From positions 136,086,549 to 136,150,548 of the forward strand of contig OZ026515.1 in assembly GCA_964019695.1 (NCBI GenBank): a stretch of 64,000 nt of DNA, in the 5' to 3' direction. Below the pieces are notes generated by a model, which worked only from the letters and a program-made list of their open reading frames with translations, did not search any database and had not been told where the DNA came from. This stretch comes from Loripinus fragilis (taxonomy: Eukaryota; Mollusca; Bivalvia; Lucinida; Lucinidae). Shown piece after piece: positions 1 to 10,551 of the stretch (positions within the stretch are counted from its first letter, which is position 1; each line of letters opens with the position of its first letter). Position numbers and translations under genes: made by a program.

Positions 1-142
1 CCTAACTGGGGGAGGGTTTATTTTAGCTCTGGCAGTCTGTGAGTTCAGAGTCATTATCTTTGTTTCATCACAGTAATAATTTGATTGTTTCCCCATGATG
101 ATACATTGGATAAGTAAGGAAGCCTCCACGCGAGCTTACCGT

Positions 143-171
143 TTTTTTTTTGTTTTTTTTTGGGGGGGGGG
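143..171. repeat. T- and G-homopolymer run
   Basis: A run of T interrupted by one G, then a run of about nine G. It lies immediately upstream of a dispersed repeat. Length is likely to be error-prone in assembly. Confidence 0.8.
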
Positions 172-179
172 TTTTGACA

Positions 180-515
180 ACAGCTTAATCTAGGGCGAAG
201 ATTTGGCCAGTAAAATTAATTTAAGCCCCCAGCAACTTCGACTGAGCGCTCTAAGGCGATGTGTATGTTGTTGTTGGTTAATTATCATTGTTGCTCCTAT
301 TGTTTGTTTAATTTTTGTATTTGGTCCTTGTTTTGTTGTGTAGTACTTAGTGTCATTTCTAATTTTGTAATCATCTCGCTGGGGATGAGAGTGATGGTGG
401 CTTAAAACTGCTTTTAATGTAATAGGACTGTTAGTGCTATGTGTCTCTTCCTCGCGAAGCAATGGGTTGGTCTGCAGTGTGTGATTGTGGTATTTCCTGG
501 CCATGCTCTACCGAT
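180..515 (+). repeat. Dispersed retroelement tail, family A (copy 1)
   Basis: One of at least eight copies in this window of a ~340 bp unit. It opens with AATCTAGGGCGAAGATTTGG, continues through ATTTAAGCCCCC, and ends in GTGGTATTTCCTGG; other copies end CCTGATCATACTCACTTAC. Strand is set by the (TTAC)-type tail, which I take as the 3' end. It shares its last ~20 bp and its head layout with family B, which is the 3' untranslated region of a retroelement (see 57550-58076), so family A is probably the tail of a sister element. The 104-residue ORF on the opposite strand is spurious. Confidence 0.7.
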
Positions 516-1752
516 TTTTTTCATGCGATGTTGAACAGTTGAAATATAAAAAGTCCACACTGTCAGTAACACCAGCAGGGCTCTACTGCTAGCTAGCAGA
601 ATAAATGTTTAACCATGGCTATCCTGCTCCCCAGATCTAAAGTCAATCAAGCACATATGCGATGCGATTGTCAGGAATAATTTAATTACTTGCGTGTGCG
701 CATTGTCCGTTCTCTTTTAAAGATGTAGAAGATAGAAGTTGGATGTTTTTTCTTACTTAATGAATAATAGAATGCAGACTGACTTACCTTTGAAAATGAT
801 CCATGTCTCATTGATCCATGTTACTAAATGGAATACATTTGACAAATTGCTATTCTGTTTTTCGTATTGATGGTAAATTTGCGACTTTCGTTTTTTGAAG
901 TTTTCAACTCAAACTTCGATATTTTAAATACTCTTCGTCAGTTTTCTCTGCAAATAGCCATGCATTATCGGAAAACATTGGTCTCATTAATTCCAAAAAT
1001 ATTTTTTAATTCGAAATTCTAGTTTTTAAGAAAATGCCAAAACAAAAGTGTATGTGTTAGAAGTTTCCTTAGGTGTAGATATGACACTTTCCAATAAGCG
1101 AATAACAAAGGCGCACATCAAACTGCGCGGATGCACATGCTGGTCTGCACATTTGTTGTTCGCAAACCCCGGAAGATAGGTTTTCTCGCGACAAGGCCCA
1201 TATATGTCTCGGCATTGCCGCTACTGAATTTAGATTTTCTTATAAAATCGATGAAGCTATTTGAAAACGACGACCGAATGTTGCTTCCATAGTTGTACTT
1301 AACTAATGAACTCTTAATAGCTCTACTTTTATCAGAGAAATGACAAACCTGGGCTTAGCTAGAGGATTGGAATGTAATTCAAGGTAAAGTGCAGAGTAAA
1401 TAAATAGAAAATTTAAAGGTGATAAAATGTAATGGAACGTAACATCCTTGACAAGTGTGACGTACTCATGGAATAATGCTAGTTCTTGGAAATAAACTCT
1501 GTGTGACATGTGCATTTGTAACATTAGTTTGTTAAGTTGTCAAAATACGTGTAGCGTTGTAGACTTGTGTCATTGCATTAGTTGATATTTTACAAGCAAA
1601 TGGATACGCATCTATTAGAGGGAAGTGGAAATAATAATCTTTTATTTTCTTCTAACAATAAAGCGTCTCTGAATGTTACTTTATAAACACTTCGTAAAAA
1701 AAGTGTTTGCCAGGACTGAAAACGGGGTGGCATTAAAGCACGACATTCAAGA
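516..1752. other. Gene-free stretch upstream of the GPCR
   Basis: AT-rich sequence with no ORF or repeat I can support. It must hold the GPCR promoter and 5' untranslated region if that gene is transcribed without a distant upstream exon, but no convincing core promoter element could be placed. Confidence 0.5.
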
Positions 1753-3468
1753 ATGAATTTTACATCAAATGTTTCTTTTACAACAGTTTCTGAATTAAAC
1801 GAGCAAATGTTAAAAGTCGTCCTGCCAGTAACAGTGTTTGTGTGGACAGAGGCCATTGTTGGATTTGTGGGAAATATATTAATTATATATGTGTATTACA
1901 GGTCGTACGAACATTGCAATTTTCGTTACTTTGTGTTGTTTTTGGCCGTGTATGACCTGACAAGCTGTTTAACCACGCTACCGGGAGAATTATATGCACA
2001 TTTTAACTGGTACAGCTATCAATACGACTGGATGTGTAAGATAAAGTCGTTTTTCAACGTGTTTACAGCATGGGGCTCAGCATTTACATTGCTTATACTG
2101 GCATTTGATCGCTGTAGAAAGGTATGTCGACCTCTTGGATGGCAAATGCATTGCGAGGCTGCCATCAAATTGTGCGCATCTGGTCTGATTTTATCAATTC
2201 TCGTGTCATGTCCAATTTTATTCTTGTGGGGCAAACAAACATATACCATACACGATATAGGTCTCAATGTGTCTATTTGCGAAAAGTCTGGACTGTACGC
2301 GGATGAAAACTACCCATTTATTTATATCACGTGCGTGTATATTGTACCGGTTGGGACCATGATGGTTGTCATAATTATCTGTAATGTTTTGTTAGCTAGG
2401 CAGTTGTTCTGTAGAATGTCTGATAACAAACACGCTGGACCAACTTTTCGAATCAAGCGAACTGTTTCCCAATCCAGTACAACATGCGTGACTAATCTAA
2501 GTATTGCATCCAGTGAAATTCACAACACGAGGAGTTTAATGGTGACAGATAACGTATCAAATACTTCCACTAGTACCGACCAACAGACGTGTTCTTCACA
2601 TGCAAACGGTATCGGAGCACAGATTACAAGAAAACGACAATTAAAGAAGTGTTTAAGTTGGGGATTTGGTGAATTCAATCATGATTATAGTTCACAAAGA
2701 TCTGTTTCAGCTTTGGTAATTGGTATGAAGTTTAAGAGGAGCACGTCCGTGACCAACTTTGCTGAGATACACAGTCAACTGTCTTGTGCAAATATCCCTG
2801 GTAATCAGTCAGCTCCTTTATCTTCGGGTGTCTTTGAGAATGAAAGTAACAACTCTTTAAACACAAATATTACAACTGAAGGTAATTACACGGACCATTC
2901 TGGTATAAAGGTGTGTCAGAACAGAAGTAATATCACACTTACTTCTACTAATAGCACTGACACTGACAGCAGTATCCATTCATTTCCTACAACCAAACGT
3001 GTTCGTAAACATGGCTATAGCAAGCCGTTTTATTCAGACAATAATATATATATTAAACATAACCAGTCCAAAGGTTCGAAAAAGAATGTTAGGAAAGATA
3101 GTCATATGAATTGCAATAAATCTAGTGGGAGCAAATCATTTTCTACAGGTGGTAAGAAATCAAGTCTTTCGTGCAGGAAAAGCTCACATTCCGTCGGTGG
3201 AGTTCAGCGACGGATACAGAAAACCTGGATAATCTTGATTCTTACATCAGTGTATATCATTACTACGACCGTGTATATAACATTAGTTTCTAGAATCGCA
3301 GAGAAGGATGGCATATTAAAGAGACTATCAGACAGTGACAAGGCTATTTACTTCTTCTTTTTAAGACTGTATTTCATTAATAGTGTAATAAACCCGATAC
3401 TTTATGGGCTGATGGATCCAAGATTTCGAGCAGGTGTAAAACTGCTATTTTCACCCGCAGCCAAGTGA
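1753..3468 (+). CDS. Rhodopsin-like (class A) G-protein-coupled receptor, orphan, intronless
   Basis: Plasma-membrane receptor of 571 residues in one exon, the only clearly intact host gene here. Visible hallmarks: N-glycosylation sequons at N2 and N6; TM1 (about 22-48) with GFVGN (N41 = 1.50); TM2 with LAVYDL (D68 = 2.50); C95 and C176 positioned for the TM3-ECL2 disulphide; DRC (119-121) in place of DRY; TM5 proline P199; TM7 with NPILY (547-551), then a short helix-8 segment DPRFR. The third intracellular loop is very long (about 215-488), rich in Ser, Thr and basic residues. Residue 3.32 is Asn102, not Asp, which argues against an aminergic receptor. TM6 lacks the usual CWxP. Likely a peptide or orphan receptor; the ligand is unknown. 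The start is the first ATG of the frame and gives a normal short N-terminus. No AATAAA occurs in the ~270 bp before the next repeat. Confidence 0.93.
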   Translation: MNFTSNVSFTTVSELNEQMLKVVLPVTVFVWTEAIVGFVGNILIIYVYYRSYEHCNFRYFVLFLAVYDLTSCLTTLPGELYAHFNWYSYQYDWMCKIKSFFNVFTAWGSAFTLLILAFDRCRKVCRPLGWQMHCEAAIKLCASGLILSILVSCPILFLWGKQTYTIHDIGLNVSICEKSGLYADENYPFIYITCVYIVPVGTMMVVIIICNVLLARQLFCRMSDNKHAGPTFRIKRTVSQSSTTCVTNLSIASSEIHNTRSLMVTDNVSNTSTSTDQQTCSSHANGIGAQITRKRQLKKCLSWGFGEFNHDYSSQRSVSALVIGMKFKRSTSVTNFAEIHSQLSCANIPGNQSAPLSSGVFENESNNSLNTNITTEGNYTDHSGIKVCQNRSNITLTSTNSTDTDSSIHSFPTTKRVRKHGYSKPFYSDNNIYIKHNQSKGSKKNVRKDSHMNCNKSSGSKSFSTGGKKSSLSCRKSSHSVGGVQRRIQKTWIILILTSVYIITTTVYITLVSRIAEKDGILKRLSDSDKAIYFFFLRLYFINSVINPILYGLMDPRFRAGVKLLFSPAAK

Positions 3469-3737
3469 ACACATAGTATGATACCCATATACTGCATATA
3501 TCCTCACTAGCGCAACAAACTGTCACTTATTACTGGTTATAATCGGTTTCTCTGAAATGTCACTTCAAATAATCGGCATGACATCTGGCATGCTTTTGGT
3601 TCCCGAAATAGTTGTTTAGTCCAGCCCACATTACTGTGTCTTGATTGCTGAACAATGAAATATAGTTAGTATATATCGCGACAGACACTTACAATATATA
3701 TTACACAATCCCTGTGACAAAACTTTTATAGAATAGA

Positions 3738-4060
3738 CAAAGTAAGAAAGAGGGCAAAGATCAAGAATCGATACAATCAAGTACCACACCTGACCCAGGA
3801 TACCAATGGGAAAGTAACAGATTCAAACTTAGACATCACAAACGAGAGCCAAGAGTTCAGCCCTTTCCCAGCAGGTGACCACAAGGCAACAATAAACAGA
3901 CGCACACAAATACATAACAAACACAAGACAGAAATAGCATGAATAATCCACAATCGAAGTACCGCCTGGGAAAGGTCAGTAAAATTTTACTGGAGGGCTT
4001 AAACCAGTTTCATGGCACCAACCTCGCCCTTAATTCTGATGTGGACCAGGACATTTTTTC
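3738..4060 (-). repeat. Retroelement 3' tail, family B (copy)
   Basis: Reverse-oriented copy of the tail found downstream of the retroelement ORF at 56992-57549. On + it starts with a degraded AAGTAAG run and GATCAAGAATCGATAC, passes through CAGCCCTTTCCCAGCAGGTG, and ends near GCCCTTAATTCTGATGTGG. It is 5'-truncated relative to the 57.5 kb copy. Confidence 0.75.
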
Positions 4061-4184
4061 GTGTAGAAATGTACCTTAATAAACACGTAAAGTTTATCAT
4101 CTGTCCTGTTGCGTATATTAAAATGCTGGACATCTTAACTTGTTGTTTTTATGCCTGAAATGAAGTCAATGATCAGTTTAATAA

Positions 4185-4510
4185 ATAGAGGATCTTACAT
4201 GAGTGCTCATGTTTTATTGAATTTATTAAACGAGTTGGGGAAAAGAGAAAAAATGCGAGCATTTTATCTCTTTTTCGCGACGAGTTTAACAAAGTCAATA
4301 ATACAAGAGCACGAATGTTAAATTCTATTTATCATATGACAAATACTTTGAAATCTCATTTCTGGCGTAAAAACGTTATGATTCTGTCATCATGTACGCA
4401 ACGTTGTTATGGACGTAATAACGTTTCCCGTAAATCGATAAACCACTAGTGGTTTACAGATTTTATTTCATGGTGTTATTTCAATCCCAGACGCGACGTC
4501 ATATGATAAA
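4185..4510 (+). repeat. Dispersed repeat family C with internal hairpin (copy 1)
   Basis: Starts ATAGAGGATCTTACATGAGT and ends near CGCGACGTCATATGATAAAG. Two other copies lie at 36246-36573 (+) and 58123-58462 (-). The core is an inverted repeat pairing ATTGAATTTATTAAACGAGT with its complement; in this copy the loop has lost about 15 bases. I see no terminal inverted repeats, so the class is undetermined. Confidence 0.7.
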
Positions 4511-5054
4511 GATCTGTTTATGCGCATTTTGCGTTTCTCATTTCATGCGAAGGAAATAAGGTGCACTTTACACTTCGTTATTTCTAATTGAAATGTTAAG
4601 GACATGGATACACCTTTGGGCGATAATTACAAAAAAAATTTAGGTGTGTTTGGATCAATTTTCTTCGAGATTTAGCAAGAGTTACGTGTAAGATAAAAGA
4701 ATTTGGGCCATACTTTCACTTCGAATAATCGAAGATTTCGAGTTATCAGCGTTCGAACAATAGAGGTCGAATTTGTACAGCGCAGATAGGATATAGGTGA
4801 AAATTCCGAACTGGCTACTGCCTTATGAGTTTCGAGGGTTTTCAAGTAAGTTAAAGTTCGAGCCACCAATTATCAATGTAGGATCTTTTGAGCTTATGAA
4901 GTTTAACTGTAGGTTTTTGATGATCTAATCTCGTTTTGGAACGTCTGGCCTATAGATAAAACTGCATAATATTAGATATTGTTTTCTTACACGCATGCCC
5001 AGACGTGTGTAGGCTTACTCGAAAGAACTGGGGGACATTTGCATGCTTTTTTGT
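4511..5054. other. No recognisable feature
   Basis: AT-rich sequence between two repeats. No supported ORF; the 65-residue minus-strand ORF at 4672-4869 has no recognisable similarity. Confidence 0.5.
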
Positions 5055-5107
5055 TGTCTGCTGATTATGTTTTCAAAATCAACTTTTACACACCGTCCAC
5101 CCCGATT

Positions 5108-5136
5108 CGTTTAGCACAAATGATGCGTTTAGCACA
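5108..5136 (+). other. Iterated subterminal motif of foldback I, left arm
   Basis: CGTTTAGCACA occurs at 5108-5118 and again at 5126-5136. Related ATTAGCACAG and ATTTAGCACAG lie at 5540-5549 and 5556-5566. The mirror arm carries CTGTGCTAAAC-type copies near 8372-8382, 8436-8445 and 8836-8848, plus a degenerate copy at 8820. Iterated subterminal motifs are commonly transposase-binding sites; that role is inferred here. Confidence 0.6.
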
Positions 5137-5764
5137 GTTGGCGCTGGTCGAGGGCATTTTTTGAAGAGTGTAAGTATTGACCTGATTTAAACAGTTTTCG
5201 CAGGATTTGGTCCAAACCAGGGGTGAATCTCAATTAGGTATTGATTAGTCTACCACCATACGAAATTGGGCTCTGGTCGGTCTTTTGATTTATGAGCAAT
5301 CAATTGAAATAGGTGCATTTTTCAAAGATTTTTTTCTCGAAAAACCTCGCTTAAAATCACATTTAAACATCATTTATCATTAATGTACCTATTGCATGAG
5401 AAAGATCAACCCTTTTCTTCCATTATGTCAAACGACAGCCCTCATCTCCCTCGATTTACCGAGTTATTGAAGAAAGATGGCAAATGAGTAAAATATGATA
5501 CCAATAAGCACTGTGAGTTACCAATCCGAAAATGACACCATTAGCACAGTTTATCATTTAGCACAGTTATACCTTATTTCCATATCGTCAGTTTGTAAAG
5601 CTTTTAGCTTATGGCCCTTGCTTTTTGCAACAATTTAAATCAATTGTTTAAATTCTATTGCACGCCTCATAACGATTAGATATATGGACATTTGTTAAAC
5701 AGATGCAATACTTTACAAATAGCGCAATAGATTTTTTTTTCTTCGTCATTGCTACCAAAAGTAA

Positions 5765-5865
5765 GTGAGTATGATCAGGAAATAGCACAATTACACACTG
5801 CAGACCCACCCATGGTACGGTAACGAAGAGCCACAGGACATTAACAGTAACAAGACATCACACAT
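5765..5865 (-). repeat. Family A tail fragment inside the left arm of foldback I
   Basis: GTGAGTATGATCAGGAAATA followed by a CACTGCAGACC segment and GAAGAGCCAC, the reverse of the family A 3' end. The mirror-image copy is at 7150-7255 (+), so this fragment was present before the palindrome formed or was carried within it. Confidence 0.65.
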
Positions 5866-6245
5866 GGTAGATTCACTATCATAAAATCTCACATTATCAC
5901 CACCATTTAACAATATCCCACATTTTGAATGAATTGTGATCATTTAATGGATATGCATTGTATTGGGTTCATCGGGCACCTTCTTATTAGTGTATTTGAT
6001 TTAATTCACTATCGTGGACTGAATTGGTCATGGGCCAAAATGGTTATTTGCCAAAATGACACACAACCCAGAGATTTAGGTTCTTGTTCCCTACTTTATA
6101 AAGGCCATGTGATTCATATGCTTGGAATTACCAATACCAGTGACTATTGTCATGACCCAAGTGTCAAAATCTGGTATTTATTTAAATTTAACGTTGCTAT
6201 GGTAACAAAAAAGGCGGACAAAATAGGCTTAAAATAGAGAAATTA

Positions 6246-6345
6246 AGACACATTTATCCTGGTACTGGTTCAACCCAGGAAGACCCGTTCCTATATAACT
6301 GAAAGATTGTTGACGGGACGTAAAGAATCAAATCAAACAAAGCGA
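6246..6345 (+). repeat. Dispersed repeat family G (copy 1)
   Basis: Contains GGTTCAACCCAGGAAGACCC followed by AACTGAAAGATTGTTGACGG and an AATCAAATCAAAC tail. A reverse copy lies at 19252-19352. The GGTTCAACCC stretch resembles a tRNA-type B box, but no A box with normal spacing is visible, so a tRNA-derived SINE is only a possibility. It sits near the loop of the palindrome. Confidence 0.55.
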
Positions 6346-6715
6346 AAAAAATATAGAAATTGCCATTGTCGACCAAATTATAGGCTTTGGCGGACCAATT
6401 GTTTAAGAATAATATATCAGCACAGCTAAATAACAAAAGAAAACTTTAATATGTTGTGAGCCCTGATAATTCTCACCATCTGTTAAAATTTCTTTTTGGT
6501 ATTTCCTTGTCCTCTATGTTAATTTCTCTGTCATTTGTGTCAGATTTGTGCCAAAATGGTCTCTTTCCTATATTAAGCCTATTTTGGTAGCCATTTGGGT
6601 TACCATAGCAAAGGTAAAAGTCGTGATAATACCAGACTTTGAAAAGTTTGGGCAGGAATCAAACTCATGACCCATGGGTCTTCAGTCAGACATGTTATTG
6701 ACTGTGCTACGCAGC

Positions 6716-6790
6716 CTGGTAACCATTGGTATCCTGGGTCAGGTGTGGTATCGGTTCCTGATCTTTGCATCCTTACTTACTTTCTTACAC
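6716..6790 (+). repeat. Short family B retroelement tail fragment
   Basis: The last ~70 bp of the family B tail: GGTATCCTGGGTCAGGTGTG, GATCTTTGCATCCTTAC and a TTAC run. It is absent from the corresponding part of the other palindrome arm, so it inserted after the arms formed. Confidence 0.65.
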
Positions 6791-7275
6791 TTGGACAATT
6801 GCTATAATAAACTAATAAGAAGAAATTGGTAAAATAAATATTTTTAGCCTCAAAGGGGGTGGGGGGGCACCATAGCCTCTTAATGCACATAGTTGTTTAT
6901 ATACACTGGACAAAATTTCTAAATGGTCACTTATTAAACTCATTATTTTTGATCAAGCGCTAATAATATTGAAATGAATTTAAGCATGTGGTGCGTTTAA
7001 AAGTCCTTCAGTATAAATCAAAAACACCAATAAGATGGTGCCGGTTGAATCCAATACAATGTATATCCATCATGAGAACATGATTCATTCCAAAATAAGG
7101 GATATTGTTACATGGTGGTGATAATATGAGATGTTAATGATAGTGTACTACCATGTTTGCTGTCATGTTACTGTTAATGTTCTGTGGCTCTTCCTCGGGG
7201 TGCCATGTATGTGCTATTTCTTGATCATACTCATTTACTCTTGAAAGCAATGACCAAGAAAAAAAAGTAATTCTA

Positions 7276-8231
7276 CGAGGGTCATCCAAAATGTTCTGGC
7301 AATGACCCCATTAAACAAAACCTTTTTCTCTAGGATGTGTTTCATTAATCTTCACATATTATTTAGAATATAGGGAATTGAATTACAAGTTCAAATATTT
7401 TCCATGTTGCAATCGCAACGGTTGCTAGGCAACTAAAGAACACAAGGTAATGGTCATGGACGGGACACTATATGCGGTACACATGCCCAAATTTCTAAGA
7501 TATTACAGACTCCCTTTTAAAACTTTTTAATAGACAAATAAAAACATTATGTGTGTTGATCTTGAACGTCATTGATAATGATTTAGGTTGCAACTATTGT
7601 GTCAGCAGGGTTTTAATTATGATATATCACCGATTTTGCAAGAAATATTTTCCTTGAAAATGGGCTGTACAAATAGTGTATTATATTTGGTATTTATTGA
7701 AAGTTTTTTTTTATTTTCTGTGTGTTTAAGAAGAGTATAGAACAGATGTATCAAACATGTGTCTATTTATATGCAAATTTGCCGTAATTGCTTATATAAG
7801 TGTTCAAAATATACAATTTTATAATTAACGCTTAAAATGAGGCAAAAAACTATATTTCTATTGTTGCCTAGCAACCAAGAACGTTCAAAACAACTACGTT
7901 AATTTCATTGTGGTATTTGCTTTGATGGGTAAATTGTGTATTCAGACAACGTCACCAACCACTAATATAACTTTCCAAAGACGCATACTGCATCGTTAAC
8001 TAACTCTACCCCCAGCAAAAATCAGTTAAAAACGTGAATTTTTGCGGCCATGGGCTCTCACAGTGTTATTTACAAATTTGTATAGCATCGGATCAGGTTA
8101 TGATAAAAACATCATATTTCAAACATGAGTAGGTGAAACCAATGGCCACATGCAATGGGTTATATAATTCTAATTTCAATAACAGTTTCTGAGATATGAG
8201 GCCATTGTCAGAACTTATTGGATGACCCACG
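7276..8231. mobile_element. Mariner-type MITE inserted in foldback I
   Basis: A 956 bp element bounded by terminal inverted repeats of ~32 bp: left CGAGGGTCATCC..., right ...GGATGACCCACG. It is flanked by TA at 7274-7275 and 8232-8233. The matching position of the left palindrome arm (near 5730) reads straight through TCTATTGC, giving an uninterrupted empty site with a single TA. It has no transposase ORF and is therefore non-autonomous. TA duplication and this type of end fit the Tc1/mariner superfamily. Internally it holds GTTGCTAGGCAAC-like palindromes. Confidence 0.82.
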
Positions 8232-9072
8232 TATTGCACTATTTGGAAGGTATTGCATCTGTTTAACAAGTGTACATAGATCTAATCGTTATGAGGCGTG
8301 CAATACAATTGAAACAATTCATTTTTGTTGCAAAAAGCTTTTCATACTGATGATATGGAAATACGATATAACTGTGCTAAACGTTACCATGTTTTGTATA
8401 TAAACTTTGCTAAAGGTGTCATTTCGGATTGGTAACTGTGCTTAATTTTATCATATTTTATTCAGTTGCCATCTTCTTTCTTCAATATCTCGGTAAATCA
8501 AAGGAAACGAGGGCTTTCGTTTGGCATAATGGAAGGAAAGGGGTTGATCTTTCCCAGGCAATAGGTATATTTCTGATAAATGACATTAAAAGCGATTTTG
8601 AGCGAGGTTAATCGAAAAAAATATTTTTCCTTGAAAAAATGCACCTATTTCAATTGATTGATCAAACATCAAAAGGCCGACCAGAGCCCAATTTTGTATA
8701 GTGGTAGACTAATCAATACCTAATTGAGATTCACCATTGGTTTTTGATCAAACCCTGTGGAAACTGTATAAATCAGGTCAATACTTACACTCCTAAAAAC
8801 GCCCTTGACCCGCGCCAACTATACTAAACGGATCATCTGTGCTAAACGAATCGGGTTGGACGGTGTGTTTTAGGAATATCATCAGAGTGCCAAACAGTCT
8901 GAATCCTAGTCAGGCCCGAAAAACTTTGTTATCGACAGATGACACTAAGAGACAATGCATCTATGTACCATTTTAGGATCAAGGCAAACATATGTGGAAG
9001 TACACAATCCAGCAACAGAAACCCCATAAACGATTATTTTTGCAAACAGTAAAGGCCTGGATGAAATGTCGC

Positions 9073-9126
<54 letters not shown>
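9073..9126 (+). repeat. (AAT)n microsatellite
   Basis: About 18 uninterrupted ATA/AAT triplets directly upstream of the first ~145 bp array. A shorter (AAT) run follows the array near 10537-10551. The overlapping ORFs of isoleucine runs are artefacts. Confidence 0.95.
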
Positions 9127-9128
<2 letters not shown>

Positions 9129-9140
9129 TAGAGCAGAAGT

Positions 9141-10551
9141 CGATGGTACACCATCGCAAATACCCGCTTTTTGACCTATAACCTTTACCTTGGGGTCAAG
9201 GTCACACAAAATGTAGCTCAGTACCTTCAACGTAATATGACCTATGCACCTGTAAAGTTTGAAGTTGCTATGTCCAATGGTTAAGGAGAAGAAGCATTTA
9301 CAAAAAAATACACTATATTACCTTGACCTATGGGTCAAGGTCACACTAAATGTTGTCCAATGCCCTCCAAATCATATGGCATTTGCAACTGCAAAATTTG
9401 AAATTGCTACGTCCAACAGTTTAGGAGAAGATGCATTTACAAGGAAGTACATTATTTGACCTTGACCTTCAGGTCAAGGTCACACTAAATGTTGCCCAGT
9501 GCCCTCTACATCATGTGACCTATGTACCAACAGAGTTTGAAGTTACTACGTCAAAAGCTTTAGGAGGAACGAGAAAATTCAATATTTGACCTTTGACCTT
9601 GATCTTGGGGTCAAGGTCACACAAAATGTTTCCCAGTACCCTCTACATCATGTTACCTATCCAGCTACAAAGTTTGAAGTTCCTAGGTCTAACCGTTTAG
9701 GAGGAGATACATTTACAAGAAAATTAAATATTTAACCTTTGACATTGACCTAGGGGTCAAGGTCAGACAAAATGTGCCAGTACCCTCTACATCATGTGAA
9801 CTTTTCAGCTACAAAGTTTGAAGTTGCTCCGTCAAAAGGTTTAGGAGGAGATGAATTTACAAGAAAATTCCATATTTGACCTTTGACCTTGTCATGGTCA
9901 CACAAAATGTTGCCCAGTACCCTCTACATCATGTGACCTATTCAGCTACAAAGTTTGAAGTTGCTACGTCTAACCGTTTAGGAGGAGATACATTTACAAG
10001 AAAATACAATATTTGACCTTTGACCTTGACCTTGGGGTCAAGGTCACACGAAATGTTGCCCAGTACCCTCTACATCATGTGACTTTTTCAGCTACAAAAT
10101 TTGAAGTTGCTACGTCAAAAGGTTTAGGAGGAGATGCATTTACGAGAAAATTCAATATTTGACCTTTGACCTTGACCTTGTGGTCAATGTCACACAAAAT
10201 GTTGCCCAGTACCCTCTACATCATGTGACCTATTCAGCTACAAAGTTTGAAGTTGCTACGTTTATTCGTTTAGGAGGAGATACATTTACAAGCAAATACA
10301 GTATTTGACCTTTGACCTTGTCCTTGGGGTCAAGGTCACACGAAATGTTGCCCAGTACCCTCTACATCATGTGACCTATTCAACTACAAAGTTTGAAGTT
10401 GCTACCGCTAATGGTTTAGGAGGAGATACATTTACAAGAAACGTGACGGACGGACGGACAGACGGACGGACGGACGAAGGACCGACTTTGAAACGAAATT
10501 AATATACCCTTTTTTTCTAAAGAAAAAAGCGGGTATAATAATAATAATAAT
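9141..10551. mobile_element. Pearl-like element with ~145 bp tandem array (array 1)
   Basis: A hairpin CGATGG-TACA-CCATCG (9141-9156) and ATACCCGCTTTTT lead into about nine tandem units of 134-147 bp. Each holds TTTGACCTTTGACCTTGACC, TCAAGGTCACAC, a CCCTCTACATCATGTGACC block and TTTAGGAGGAGATACATTTA. The array ends in a GGAC repeat (10446-10478) and a terminal hairpin 10503-10536 with AAAAAAGCGGGTAT, the inverse of the left end. Microsatellite, inverted ends and tandem core resemble the pearl elements described from bivalves. No ORF is credible. Confidence 0.75.
10446..10478 (+). repeat. (GGAC)n minisatellite at array end
   Basis: Tandem GGACGGACGGACAGACGGAC at the end of array 1. Array 2 begins with the reverse complement motif GTCCGTCCGTCTGTCC (13714-13729). 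Confidence 0.9.

Larger units (their letters stand above)
5055..8890. mobile_element. Large imperfect palindrome (foldback element I)
   Basis: The left half reads as the reverse complement of the right half over most of its length. Pairs I could match: 5085-5330 with 8640-8870; 5500-5725 with 8235-8480; 5765-6020 with 7000-7255; 6150-6240 with 6567-6650. The outer boundary is approximate. The right arm is longer because a MITE (7276-8231) and a retroelement tail (6716-6790) have inserted. TTTAGCACAG-type motifs recur in both arms. No transposase ORF; the 102-residue ORF at 5929-6237 sits in the palindrome and looks non-coding. Confidence 0.8.

Noticed and set aside
5929..6237. 102-residue ORF on +
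   Set aside because: Lies within the large palindrome, has no domain, and the mirrored arm does not keep an equivalent frame.
6246..6345. tRNA gene or tRNA-derived SINE suggested by a GGTTCAACCC B-box-like word
   Set aside because: No A box at normal spacing and no cloverleaf; kept only as an unclassified repeat.
8979..9230. Isoleucine-run ORFs on both strands
   Set aside because: Created by the (AAT)n microsatellite.
9141..10551. Helitron call for array 1
   Set aside because: A terminal hairpin exists, but no clear TC start, CTRR end or A-T insertion site could be shown; called pearl-like on architecture only.
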